Positions 44,363 to 53,295 of a stretch of DNA of 64,000 nucleotides are shown here, piece by piece. Location: assembly GCF_009707955.1 (NCBI RefSeq), contig NZ_WMDQ01000007.1:267781-331780 (forward strand). The letters run 5' to 3'. The stretch is from Flavobacterium sp. LC2016-13 (GTDB lineage Bacteria; Bacteroidota; Bacteroidia; Flavobacteriales; Flavobacteriaceae). Numbering within the stretch: position 1 is the stretch's first letter; each line of letters starts with the position of its first letter. Below the pieces are notes generated by a model that saw only the letters and a program-made list of their open reading frames with translations, did not search any database and had not been told where the DNA came from. Position numbers and translations under genes: made by a program.

Positions 44363-45808
44363 TTATTTAGAAATTTCTTTCAGAACTTTTTTTCCATTTT
44401 CATTCGTCGGATCAAGTTCTACAGATTTTGAGTAATTTACAATAGCCAGTTTTTTATCTCCATCCGCTAAATAAGCTTCACCCAAACTGTCATATACATT
44501 TCCTGATTTAGGAAAAGCTTCAACATTAATTTTGAAAATTTCAATAGCTTCTTTCTTTTTACCCGTTTGCAATAATTGGTAACCGGCATTATTCATGTCA
44601 CCTTCCTTAATTCCATAAGTCGGATCAGTTTTTAATTTCTTATAAGCATCTAAACCCGCAGCTGTGCCTTTTTCTTTAAAAACATCTAAAAGTTCAAGAG
44701 CCATTGATTTTTTAGGCTGATCATAGGGCTGATTGTATAAAATAGCGCGAATAGCACCATTCATTTCCCCTAAAATAGTTCCGCCCGTATTGTTCAGTAA
44801 AACAACTAAATTTTTATCAGCAGGAATGCGGGAAATGATTGTATTAAACCCGTTAATTCCTCCGCCGTGTTCTATAATTTTATATTGCTTGCCACCAATT
44901 TTTTCTTCAGATAAAAACCATCCGTATCCATAAGATTCATCACCAACCGAGATATAAGATTTAAATAGCGATTCCATTGATTTTTCTGAAAGCAATTTAG
45001 TAGTATAAAGCGCCTGATCCCAAAGATATAAATCTTCAACAGTTGAATATAAAGATCCTGCAGCATACGGAATACTCATGTCGATAAAAGACGCGTTAAC
45101 AATTTTTTTGCCTTGTTTTTCATAACCGGCAGCTCTGTTTTTAAGTATAACTTCGCTATGATCAAAACCAGTATTTGCCATTTTTAAAGGTGTAAGGATT
45201 GTTTCCTGTAAATACTGCTCGTATGTTTTACCAGTAATTTTTTCAATAATATAACCCAATAAAAAGTAACCGGAATTACTGTAATTAAATTTTTCGCCCG
45301 GCGTAAAATCCAAAGGCAGTTTATTAAACGTTTTTACAAACTCTTCCGGAGTAGACGGGTTACGGCTTTTTTCTTTAAGAAAGTTTGGAACAGCAGTATA
45401 ATTAGGAATTCCGGATGTATGCGTAAGCAAATGATGAATCGTTATTTTATCTCCGTTTTCTTTCGGATAATCCGCTAAATAAGTTGTGATTGGAACATCA
45501 AGTTTTAATTTTCCCTCTTCAGCCAGTTTTACAATTAAAAATGCTGTGAATTGTTTGCTTATAGAACCCAATCTAAATTTAGTGTCGGGTTGATTTGGAA
45601 TGTTCCATTCCATATTAGCCTGACCAAAACCTTTTTTAAAGATAATTTTTCCGTTTTCAGCAACCAATGCCGAACCGTTAAATTGTCCGTATTCAGTATA
45701 TTTACTTAAAAGAGCGTCGATTTTTTTGGCTTTATCCTGCGCAAAAATGGTGAATGTAAAAAGTTGCAGAACTAGGCAGAACGCAATTAGTTTGATAGAT
45801 TTTTTCAT
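44363..45808 (-). CDS. serine hydrolase (beta-lactamase/class C type) with TPR tail
   Basis: This is a 481-residue exported protein. The beta-lactamase-type domain has the nucleophile SISK (Ser82, Lys85), YSN at 176-178 and an HGG motif in HGGGINGF. A helical repeat region follows at the C-terminus (about 400-481: LLQTGKKKEAIEIFKINVEAFPKSG, SLGEAYLADGDKKLAIVNYSKSVELDP). It is an esterase or peptidase-like member of the group and not a resistance enzyme on present evidence. Its upstream region shares the GATTTGATTGAT motif with two other genes of the cluster. Confidence 0.9.
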   Translation of the reverse strand: MKKSIKLIAFCLVLQLFTFTIFAQDKAKKIDALLSKYTEYGQFNGSALVAENGKIIFKKGFGQANMEWNIPNQPDTKFRLGSISKQFTAFLIVKLAEEGKLKLDVPITTYLADYPKENGDKITIHHLLTHTSGIPNYTAVPNFLKEKSRNPSTPEEFVKTFNKLPLDFTPGEKFNYSNSGYFLLGYIIEKITGKTYEQYLQETILTPLKMANTGFDHSEVILKNRAAGYEKQGKKIVNASFIDMSIPYAAGSLYSTVEDLYLWDQALYTTKLLSEKSMESLFKSYISVGDESYGYGWFLSEEKIGGKQYKIIEHGGGINGFNTIISRIPADKNLVVLLNNTGGTILGEMNGAIRAILYNQPYDQPKKSMALELLDVFKEKGTAAGLDAYKKLKTDPTYGIKEGDMNNAGYQLLQTGKKKEAIEIFKINVEAFPKSGNVYDSLGEAYLADGDKKLAIVNYSKSVELDPTNENGKKVLKEISK

Positions 45809-46027
45809 GATTTGATTGATTTCGATTAATAAAATGATTCGTTTTTGATTGATAAATGAAACTCGCTAATAATTATATATTCAACAAGTTAAATCGAAAT
45901 TACGATTTTTTTTTGAATGAATAATAGGTATAAATTATTAGACGATTGATTTATGATTTGGTTTCAAGATCAATCAGTTTTTTTTCATTTTTTTAAAGAA
46001 ATGAAGATTTCCATATAAACTAAAAGG

Positions 46028-46528
46028 TTATTTTTTAATGCCTCTGTGTTCGTAACTCACAATTCTTTTTAGTTTCCATTCATTATCTTTTCGTTCCCAG
46101 ATATGAATGAATTTTCCGGTTCCTTCAGGAATTCCATTTACATAAAAAGTGTGTTCGCCCACTTGTACGGCACCAAAATCGCCCAGTTTATCAATCGTGC
46201 ATAAGTTTAATTTTCGCGTAAGTTTTTCAGTTCTGCCACATTTTGCAATTAAAGATTTCATTTCATTTTCTTTTGAAACGTTTAATCCAAAACGATCGTC
46301 GTAAAACTCAACATCATCAGCAATTATTTTTTTAAAAAGAGATGCATCACATTGGTTAAATGCAACTTCAAAAAGTAAACTGTCCATTTTGATGATTTCA
46401 GTTTTCAGAACATCCATTTTTTCAACCTCGCTGTTTGTTTGTGCTACTGCTTGTCTGCTTAGAAACAAAATAAAAAGAACTAGTATATTTATCATGGGTA
46501 CCATAATTTCTTTCTTGTTAGTATTCAT
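46028..46528 (-). CDS. exported DUF4440/NTF2-like protein
   Basis: The 166-residue protein has a signal peptide ending RQAVAQT (start could also be at Met9 or Met12) and a mature NTF2-like fold of the DUF4440 type: LLFEVAFNQCDASLFKKIIADDVEFYDDRFG, VQVGEHTFYVNGIPEGTGKFIHIWERKDNEWKLKRIVSYEH. The Asp-Asp-Val-Glu-Phe-Tyr motif sits in the pocket. It is a paralogue of the gene only 1 nt upstream (46530-47066). Function unknown. Confidence 0.8.
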   Translation of the reverse strand: MNTNKKEIMVPMINILVLFILFLSRQAVAQTNSEVEKMDVLKTEIIKMDSLLFEVAFNQCDASLFKKIIADDVEFYDDRFGLNVSKENEMKSLIAKCGRTEKLTRKLNLCTIDKLGDFGAVQVGEHTFYVNGIPEGTGKFIHIWERKDNEWKLKRIVSYEHRGIKK

Positions 46529-46529
46529 C

Positions 46530-47066
46530 TTATTTTGTTTTAGGATTTTTCTTTTTCATTTGATGATCGTAACTAAAAGATCTGGTCAGTTTCCAGACTC
46601 CATTTTGCAATAACCAAACATGAGTAAATTTCGCCGTACTGCCAGCTTTGTCTTTTTGACCGGTAGAAACTTCAAAGAATTGATGAATTCCGGTTTGTAA
46701 AGCGCCATACAGAGTGCCATTTTTAGTTAATGGATAAATTTCTGTACTTCCCGCTATTAAGTCTCTTCTAACATGGTAACTTTTACCCGAAAGGCAAATG
46801 CCTTTTTTTAAGTTACTTAAAAAAAGAGTCTTGTCGGAAATACCGTCAATGTCGTGGTAAAACTCAAAATCGTCGCTAATCAGATTTTCAAACTGTGAGA
46901 TGTCACAAGTATTAAACCCAATATTAAAAAGAAGACTATCTTTTGATATAATGGTTTTATACAGTTCTGAGTTTTTTTCTTCCTGAGAAAATCCAATATG
47001 GAATTGGAAAAGTAGTATTCCAATTAAAATTGCTTTTAACCGGAAAAATGATTTGTTGTTTTTCAT
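46530..47066 (-). CDS. exported DUF4440/NTF2-like protein, paralogue
   Basis: The 178-residue paralogue has signal FQFHIGFSQ and the same pocket motif (LLFNIGFNTCDISQFENLISDDFEFYHDIDG), and ends with FTHVWLLQNGVWKLTRSFSYDHQ. The 1-nt spacing to the next gene shows a tandem duplication and likely co-translation. It contains an insertion around ICLSGKSYHVRRDLIAGS that the partner lacks. Its upstream region carries the GATTTGATTGATGATTTT motif. Function unknown. Confidence 0.8.
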   Translation of the reverse strand: MKNNKSFFRLKAILIGILLFQFHIGFSQEEKNSELYKTIISKDSLLFNIGFNTCDISQFENLISDDFEFYHDIDGISDKTLFLSNLKKGICLSGKSYHVRRDLIAGSTEIYPLTKNGTLYGALQTGIHQFFEVSTGQKDKAGSTAKFTHVWLLQNGVWKLTRSFSYDHQMKKKNPKTK

Positions 47067-47141
47067 TTTATGATTGATTTGATTGATGATTTTGCAATAT
47101 TAGTTCAATCAAAATTCAGAAAATTGTACAAATGCGAAATG

Positions 47142-47948
47142 TTATCTTTTTTCTGAAAGAAAATAAGAGCTTGAATTGAACATTTTTGGGGTTGTTTTTG
47201 TCACATCTTTAAACTTTTTTATAAAATGAGACTGATCAAAATACTTGTTGTAAAGTGCAACATCTGTTAAACTCAGTTTTTCTAAATCAGAATTCACCAT
47301 TTGATCGACCGATTTTCTGAATTTAAGGATTTGAATATAACTTTTGATTGTAAGTCCGGTTGCTGCTTTAAATTTAATTTGAAGTAATCTTTGTGATGAA
47401 GCTAAACTTTTTCCGATTTCAGAAACATTAATTTCTTCATTGTGAAGTTTAATGAGTTGGCATATTTTTTCGACTAAATTTTTGTTTGGATTTGAAGTGT
47501 TTAAATCTTCAAAATAATGATTGATTATATTTAATAATGCTGAAATATCGCTGTTTAAATGAGTTTCAATTTGGCTTTTAAAAGGCAATTCTGTCGAATC
47601 AATTTTGATAATAGAATCCGTAAAGTTGCTCAAATCATAACTCGGAAACATCGAAAGCGTCCAGGCATGCAATTGAATTATCGTAACTTTGGTTTTAGGC
47701 TGAATATTGACCAGAACTTTATTGGTCATTTGGGAACAAAAGTAAAAACCTTCGTTCATTTCGTATTTCTTTTTGCTTGTATGAACTTCAATAGCATTTC
47801 CGCTTACAATTGCCAGATTAAAGCACCCGTTTGGCAAGACAAGTTTGTTTTCGATTACGGTCTCGCCAATACTGTTATCCAGACACCAAATTTTATTCAC
47901 GAATCGTTCGCAATTTTCACTTACATAATATTCTGAATATAATTTCAT
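47142..47948 (-). CDS. AraC-type transcriptional regulator
   Basis: The 268-residue protein has an N-terminal sensing domain of about 150 residues (MKLYSEYYVSENCERFVNKIWCLDN) and a C-terminal double helix-turn-helix AraC domain (about 170-265: SEIGKSLASSQRLLQIKFKAATGLTIKSYIQILKFRKSV, FDQSHFIKKFKDVTKTTPKMF). It is followed after 75 nt by the tandem DUF4440 genes and lies 33 nt downstream of an alpha/beta hydrolase gene. It may control this cluster; the effector is unknown. Confidence 0.9.
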   Translation of the reverse strand: MKLYSEYYVSENCERFVNKIWCLDNSIGETVIENKLVLPNGCFNLAIVSGNAIEVHTSKKKYEMNEGFYFCSQMTNKVLVNIQPKTKVTIIQLHAWTLSMFPSYDLSNFTDSIIKIDSTELPFKSQIETHLNSDISALLNIINHYFEDLNTSNPNKNLVEKICQLIKLHNEEINVSEIGKSLASSQRLLQIKFKAATGLTIKSYIQILKFRKSVDQMVNSDLEKLSLTDVALYNKYFDQSHFIKKFKDVTKTTPKMFNSSSYFLSEKR

Positions 47949-47981
47949 AAGTTATTATGTTATGGTTTAATTGTTTAGGAT

Positions 47982-48815
47982 TTATTTTTTACCTGTAAAT
48001 AATTGTACACTTGATGTTTTATTAAACGGATCATTAAAGAAACTCATTAAAACTAAATTAAATAAATCAGGTTTTTCATAAGCACCAAAATGAGTTGCAC
48101 CCGGCATTACAAAAAAGTTTGAATTGGGAATATTGTCAAATATTTCGATAGAATGTTCTAATCTGATTGCATCACGATCGCCCGACATTATCAAAACAGG
48201 ACATTTTATTTTTTGAAGCTCTTTATCTGTAATATTAGGCTGTTTTGCCAGTAAGGTATACAGGTTTTTTGTGTGAGGATCTTTTGTCACTTTTAAAGTA
48301 TCAAGAACCATTTGATCGATTTCGTTGTAGATTGCTTTTTTACCAGGAAATAAATTCGCGCCAAAAGTGGCCACTTTAGCCGTTTTATCAGGATAATTTA
48401 TAGCCAGTAAAAGACCCAAAATACCTCCGTCACTTTGTCCCCAAATATAAGCGTTCTTGATTTTTAAGGAGTCAAGTAAAACGTTAACGTCGTCTGCCAT
48501 TTGAGTATAAGTCAATTGTTTGTTTGAGGCGTCTACAGATTTTCCGTGGCCTCTGCTGTCAATAGCGATAACCTGAAATTGTTTTTTAAAATACTCAATT
48601 CTTCGGCTATGACCTTTTATTGAACCGCCATTTCCGTGAAGTAAAACTAAAGGTTGTCCGCTTCCGTAAACCTCATAATACATTTTTATGCCGTTGATTT
48701 GTTTGTAGTTTCCGGCTTCTTTATTATCTCCGTAAGGAATTTTTACTTCTGTTTGTGCAGAAGCTTTTCCAATAAGTAAGAAAATAAAAGAAAATAAGAT
48801 GATTGTTTTTTTCAT
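47982..48815 (-). CDS. exported alpha/beta hydrolase
   Basis: The 277-residue protein has a signal ending KASAQT, the oxyanion motif LLHGNGGSIKGHS, and the nucleophile elbow GQSDGG (Ser in IWGQSDGGILGLLLA), with a His in PGATHFGAYEKPD and the acid in MSGDRDAIRLEHS. It belongs to the group of proline iminopeptidase/haloperoxidase-like hydrolases; the substrate is not known. It shares the upstream GATTTGATTGAT motif with its neighbours. Confidence 0.9.
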   Translation of the reverse strand: MKKTIILFSFIFLLIGKASAQTEVKIPYGDNKEAGNYKQINGIKMYYEVYGSGQPLVLLHGNGGSIKGHSRRIEYFKKQFQVIAIDSRGHGKSVDASNKQLTYTQMADDVNVLLDSLKIKNAYIWGQSDGGILGLLLAINYPDKTAKVATFGANLFPGKKAIYNEIDQMVLDTLKVTKDPHTKNLYTLLAKQPNITDKELQKIKCPVLIMSGDRDAIRLEHSIEIFDNIPNSNFFVMPGATHFGAYEKPDLFNLVLMSFFNDPFNKTSSVQLFTGKK

Positions 48816-48916
48816 GATTTGATTGATGATTTTTGAAAATATGATGATTAGTCATTCTAATATTATTAGACGACAGAATTTGTGTTTTGTTTCAGTTTTA
48901 AAGATATTAATTCTAA

Positions 48917-49510
48917 TTAAATAAATTCAGAAAAATATTCGCTCTTAATAGATTCCCATTCCTCCAAAATAATACTATAATAAACATCATCTTTACTTTT
49001 TCCTTCAGAATCAACATAATTGTTTCTAAAGACTCCTTCTTTTACAGCACCCAGTTTTTCAATAGCTCTTTGTGATTTTTTGTTTTCAAGATCGGCGCTA
49101 AATTGTATTCTTCTAAATTGAATGTTTTCGAAACCAAAGTTTAGCAATTCGTATTTGCAGGCTTTGTTTAAACCTGTTCCCTGAAATTGTTTTCCGTACC
49201 AAGTCCATCCAATTTCGCATTTTTGGCTCGCATGATTTAAATATCCGTAACGTGTGCTTCCGGCAACTTTATTGGTAACTTTATCAATAATTAAAAATGG
49301 GTAACAAATTCCGGCTGCTTTTTGTTTTAAAGTGTTTTGAATATAATTTTCAAAATCAATTTCATTGCGTACATACATTCCCATATATTTCCAGATTTCA
49401 TCATCAAAAATAATTTCTTTGAGTTCGATATTTCTTTCGTTCTCAAAAGGAAGTAATAAAGCTTTTTCGTTTTCTAAAATGATGTTGGATTGTAATAGCT
49501 CGCTTTTCAT
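48917..49510 (-). CDS. GNAT family N-acetyltransferase (RimJ/RimL-like)
   Basis: A 197-residue protein with the RimJ/RimL-type GNAT layout: YLNHASQKCEIGWTWYGKQFQGTGLNKACKYELLNFGFENIQFRRIQFSADLENKKSQRAIEKLGAVKEG. The Q/GTG acetyl-CoA motif and the N-acetyltransferase ending ILEEWE are present. The frame is open to 49597 but the Met at 49508-49510 begins the normal fold; the extra part overlaps repeat DNA. Substrate unknown. Confidence 0.86.
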   Translation of the reverse strand: MKSELLQSNIILENEKALLLPFENERNIELKEIIFDDEIWKYMGMYVRNEIDFENYIQNTLKQKAAGICYPFLIIDKVTNKVAGSTRYGYLNHASQKCEIGWTWYGKQFQGTGLNKACKYELLNFGFENIQFRRIQFSADLENKKSQRAIEKLGAVKEGVFRNNYVDSEGKSKDDVYYSIILEEWESIKSEYFSEFI

Positions 49511-49955
49511 TATTATTGGTTTATTTGTGTAATTAAGTTCTTTAATAATAGACGATGGCTCTCGCAAAGTCGCGAAAGCGCAAAGTATTTGTTTCACGCA
49601 GATTTCAGCAGATTTTTTTTAAATCATTTTAATTCTTTTAATCTGTGGCTAATAGAACTTTGCGATATTTTTTCGCCAGTTAACATTTGTCTATAAGCGA
49701 AAATAGACTTTTACACACTTCTAATAAATCTATAAAAATGCAAATTTGTTATGAAAATGAGTGTTGCATGAGGGATAGAGGCGGTATCCTTTTATGAAGA
49801 GAAGCGGAATAAAAGATATAGCCGAAAGCCCGACCCGCTTTTTCTGCGGGTCATGCCATGGTAAATAAGTCTTTAAATCATAAATATTTCCTTTATTTTT
49901 AAGCTCTTGTAGAATTATTACTTATTTTTACGATCTTATATTTAGATTTTTCTTG
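49511..49955. repeat. repeat-rich gap: family B copy 4 and family E copy 1
   Basis: 49559-49670 is a family B unit nearly the same in its inner part as 35822-35946. 49767-49852 has a GGATAGAGGCGG..ATCCTTTT..AAAAGATATAG block ending in the hairpin GACCCGC/GCGGGTC (49832-49838 with 49846-49852), related to 63248-63330. No gene is seen. Confidence 0.75.
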
Positions 49956-51299
49956 ATGCAAACTTCACTAAAAATTGCCATTGTAGGTTCTGGACTTGTA
50001 GGATCACTTTTGGCAATTTATCTCAAAAAAGCAGGTCACATCGTTCATGTTTATGATCGAAGCCCTGATATTCGCAAAATAAATTTTTCTGGTCGTTCTA
50101 TCAATTTAGCAATGTCAAATAGAGGCTGGAAAGCACTTGATGGAGTTGGTGTTGGCGATTCGGTGCGAGAAATCGCAATTCCGATGGACAAACGCGCGAT
50201 TCATTTGGTCGATAAACTTAATTTTCAAAATTACGGACAGGAAGGCGAGTCGATTTATTCGATTTCGAGAGGAACACTTAACCGAAAAATGATTGATCTT
50301 GCTGAACAAGCAGGAGCAGAGTTTCATTTTGAGGAAAAAATCTGGGATGTAACGCTGAGCGATGCTACTTTGCATATTGGCGAAACCGAAAGAGGAGAGT
50401 GGGAAGAGCGAAAATACGATATGGTTTTTGGAGCCGATGGTGCTTTTTCGAGAATCCGTCATAGAATGCAACGCCAGAGCATGTTCAATTATTCGCAGGA
50501 ATTTTTGAATATGGGTTATAAAGAATTGAATATTCCGGCAAATGCAGATGCTACACATAAATTAGATAAAAATTCTTTTCATATTTGGCCACGCGGAGAA
50601 TACATGTTAATCGCGCTTCCTAATCTTGACGGAAGTTTTACGTGTACATTATTTATGCCTTTTGAAGGAGAAAATTCGTTTGCTTCGTTAACTGATCGAA
50701 AAATGGTTGAAGATTTCTTTGAGAAAAACTTCCCGGATTCGATAGAAGTTATTCCGAAACTGGCAGAAGATTTCTTTAAAAATCCAACCAGTACTTTGGT
50801 AACAATGAAATGTTTTCCGTGGACATACGAAGATAAAATTGCCTTAATTGGTGATGCTTGTCATGCGATTGTTCCGTTTTACGGACAAGGAATGAATGCC
50901 GGTTTTGAAGATATTAGCGTTTTGCAGGAAATGATTGAAAAATACGGGGATGATTGGAAAACGATTTTCTCTGAATATCAAATTTCACGCAAACCAAATG
51001 CAGATGCCATTGCAGAACTTTCGTATCGTAATTTTATGGAAATGAGTACGAAAACTGCCGATGAAAAATTCTTGCTGCAAAAGAAGATAGAAAAAGCATT
51101 CTCTGATAAATATCCGGATAAATGGATTCCGCTTTACAGTCGTGTTACATTTAGCGACCGTCCTTATGCCGAAGCTTTGGCGATTGGCGATTTTCAAAAC
51201 GGAATTATGGAAGAGATTCTAAAACTAGATAATATTGAAAATATCTGGAACACTCCTGAAATCGATAATAAGATTTTGGAGTTGTTGAAAAAAGCATAA
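49956..51299 (+). CDS. kmo: kynurenine 3-monooxygenase
   Basis: The FAD-dependent monooxygenase hydroxylates L-kynurenine to 3-hydroxykynurenine. It has 447 residues: FAD motif AIVGSGLVGSLLAIYLKKAGH at the N-terminus, GRSINLAMSNRGW, and LIGDACHAIVPFYGQGMNAGFED, the second FAD motif, with the conserved kynurenine-site residues in between. The TTG before the ATG at 49956 is ignored. The partner kynU lies about 14 kb away; the two genes are not an operon. A palindrome follows. Confidence 0.95.
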   Translation: MQTSLKIAIVGSGLVGSLLAIYLKKAGHIVHVYDRSPDIRKINFSGRSINLAMSNRGWKALDGVGVGDSVREIAIPMDKRAIHLVDKLNFQNYGQEGESIYSISRGTLNRKMIDLAEQAGAEFHFEEKIWDVTLSDATLHIGETERGEWEERKYDMVFGADGAFSRIRHRMQRQSMFNYSQEFLNMGYKELNIPANADATHKLDKNSFHIWPRGEYMLIALPNLDGSFTCTLFMPFEGENSFASLTDRKMVEDFFEKNFPDSIEVIPKLAEDFFKNPTSTLVTMKCFPWTYEDKIALIGDACHAIVPFYGQGMNAGFEDISVLQEMIEKYGDDWKTIFSEYQISRKPNADAIAELSYRNFMEMSTKTADEKFLLQKKIEKAFSDKYPDKWIPLYSRVTFSDRPYAEALAIGDFQNGIMEEILKLDNIENIWNTPEIDNKILELLKKA

Positions 51300-51311
51300 T
51301 TTTTTTTTTAA

Positions 51312-51388
51312 AAACCATATAAGTTATATAAGTTCATTTAATATCTATGCGCAAAGCATTATATTGACTTATATAACTTATATGGTTT
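51312..51388. repeat. palindromic repeat, family A copy 4
   Basis: Arms of 22 nt at 51312-51333 and 51367-51388 are perfect. It lies between convergent kmo and the HerA-like gene, as copy 1 lies between converging genes. Confidence 0.9.
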
Positions 51389-51397
51389 AATAGTTTT

Positions 51398-52915
51398 TTA
51401 TTTTTTCAAAAATTTTGATAAAACGCCAAAAACACCTCTTATAAAGGTAGCACTTGTAACAACTTTTAGTACAGATTTTGTAACAACTTCTGTAGTGCTT
51501 GGTTCTGCTTTTGAAGATTTTGTTGGTGTTTGTTCTTCTTGTTCAGCAGCAGCCTGATTTGCAGCTGATATTTTTTTGTTTAGAATTTCATAAGCACTTT
51601 CACTATCAATTTCCTCACTGTATTTTTTTACCAATTTTGACTTATTGTTGATTTCGTCAATTTCAGTAGAAGTTAAAATATCCATTCGGCTTTGTGGAGC
51701 ACGCATCATTGTTGCTACAAGCGGCGTTGGAACTCCTTTTTCGTTTAAAGCCGTAACCAAAGCTTCTCCAATTCCTAAATTCGTAAGCAATTCATCTGTT
51801 TTGTAATAAGCAGAAGTTGGGTAATTATCAGCTGTTTTTTTAATGGCTTGTCTATCATTTGCCGTAAAAGCCCTAAGAGCATGCTGAATTTTTAGTCCTA
51901 ATTGCGCTAAAACGCCACTAGGCACGTCCATTGGGTTTTGCGTTACAAAATAAACGCCAACACCTTTTGAACGAATTAATTTTACAATCGTTTCAATTTG
52001 TTCTAACAATGCTTTGCTGGCTTCGTTGAAGATTAAATGTGCTTCATCAATAAAAATCACGAGTTCCGGTTGTTCCGCATCTCCTTTTTCCGGCATTTTT
52101 TGATAGATTTCGGCCAATAAACTCAACATAAAAGTCGAAAACAATTTAGGTTTATCCTGAATATCCGTCAAGCGGATGATATTTACGTAACCTTTTCCGT
52201 TTTCATCAATTCGCATCAAATCATCAGTTTCAAAAGATAACTCACCAAAAAACAAATCACCGCCTTGTTGCTCTAATTCGATTATTTTTCGAAGAATTGT
52301 TCCCGTTGTTGCAGTAGATATTTTACCATAACTTTCTGTAATTTCATCTTTTCCTTCCTCAGTAATATAATTAATGACTTTTTTAATGTCCTTTAAATCC
52401 AATAGAGGCATTTGGTTATCATCACAATATTTAAAAATAACAGAAACAACTCCGGCTTGGGTATCATTCAAATCTAAAATTCTGGAAAATAATACAGGCC
52501 CAAACTCAGAAACGGTAGCGCGCAGGCGAACTCCGTTTTGTTTAGACAATGACATTAATTCAACTGGAAATGAAGATACATTATAAGGTATGTTTATTTT
52601 AGCGTGACGTTCCGTAATAAAACCTTCTTCTTTTCCTTCTTTCGCAATACCACTAAAATCACCTTTTATATCCATCATCAGAACCGGGATTCCGGCATTT
52701 GATAACTGTTCAGAAAAAACCTGAATCGTTTTTGTCTTTCCAGTACCCGTTGCGCCTGCAATAAGTCCGTGACGGTTTAGCGTTTTTAAAGGGATTTTTA
52801 CATGAGCCTCAGCAATTGGTTCACCGTCAAGTATTGCACCTCCCAGTATGATACTGTCACCCTTAGATAAATAGCCATTGTTTATATCTTGAATGAAATT
52901 GTCTTTTTTATTCAT
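51398..52915 (-). CDS. HerA-like ATPase (DUF853 family)
   Basis: The 505-residue protein is a FtsK/HerA-type ATPase. Walker A: AGATGTGKTKTIQVF, Walker B: ELVIFIDEAHLIF; an arginine-type residue region QNPMDVPSGVLAQLGLKIQHALRAF follows. The C-terminal part has a Ser/Glu-rich low-complexity linker. Related proteins are often encoded near NurA nuclease in archaea, but no NurA is here. A role in DNA processing is only inferred. It is monocistronic. Confidence 0.9.
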   Translation of the reverse strand: MNKKDNFIQDINNGYLSKGDSIILGGAILDGEPIAEAHVKIPLKTLNRHGLIAGATGTGKTKTIQVFSEQLSNAGIPVLMMDIKGDFSGIAKEGKEEGFITERHAKINIPYNVSSFPVELMSLSKQNGVRLRATVSEFGPVLFSRILDLNDTQAGVVSVIFKYCDDNQMPLLDLKDIKKVINYITEEGKDEITESYGKISTATTGTILRKIIELEQQGGDLFFGELSFETDDLMRIDENGKGYVNIIRLTDIQDKPKLFSTFMLSLLAEIYQKMPEKGDAEQPELVIFIDEAHLIFNEASKALLEQIETIVKLIRSKGVGVYFVTQNPMDVPSGVLAQLGLKIQHALRAFTANDRQAIKKTADNYPTSAYYKTDELLTNLGIGEALVTALNEKGVPTPLVATMMRAPQSRMDILTSTEIDEINNKSKLVKKYSEEIDSESAYEILNKKISAANQAAAEQEEQTPTKSSKAEPSTTEVVTKSVLKVVTSATFIRGVFGVLSKFLKK

Positions 52916-53295
52916 GTTTTTGTTTGTAATTTAGATGATTATAAGAGTATTACTTTGTTTTTTAACAATTTGATTACTTTTTTTTTAGTAGGAAAAAGCT
53001 TTTTTGGATTAAAAATATAATAAAAAATAATTTCGCATCTTTTTAAGAAGATATCAACGGAATCTTTGAATATTGACTAAAACGTTGTAATTTTCCCAGA
53101 TTTAGCTCGTATTTTTGTTTTATCGAAAAAAGAACGTCGGCAAATTAATGAGATATTTTTTAAATTGACGTTAAATTTCCTTCAATAAAATTAAAAAAAG
53201 TTTTTTTATTTAAACTAAACGTATAAATTTGCTCCTCTACAAGTTAAATATAACTAAAAAATAAAAATTATTTAAAACTATTAAATTTAAAAAAA
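52916..53295. other. divergent spacer between HerA-like and Ton operon
   Basis: This 380-nt AT-rich gap has no gene. The promoter for exbB lies at its end (53224-53231). Confidence 0.5.
53224..53231 (+). promoter_or_regulatory. -7 promoter element of the Ton operon
   Basis: TAAATTTG is a perfect TAnnTTTG. The -33 TTG is not clear. The transcript would start near 53238. Confidence 0.55.

Noticed and set aside
44363..45808. Beta-lactamase resistance gene
   Set aside because: The SxxK/YSN/HGG layout fits many esterases and peptidases; a C-terminal TPR part and lack of close similarity to known resistance enzymes argue against it.
47559..47936. 125-codon forward frame within the AraC gene
   Set aside because: Antisense to the regulator with a clear helix-turn-helix domain.
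50115..50558. 147-codon reverse frame inside kmo
   Set aside because: Antisense shadow of a well conserved enzyme; no motif.
5521..51388. CRISPR array from the repeated CCATATAAG units
   Set aside because: Copies are kilobases apart, palindromic and without regular spacers or cas genes.
51398..52915. HerA-type anti-phage system
   Set aside because: No partner nuclease or sirtuin-type gene is nearby; the gene is monocistronic between housekeeping genes and DUF853 proteins are common.
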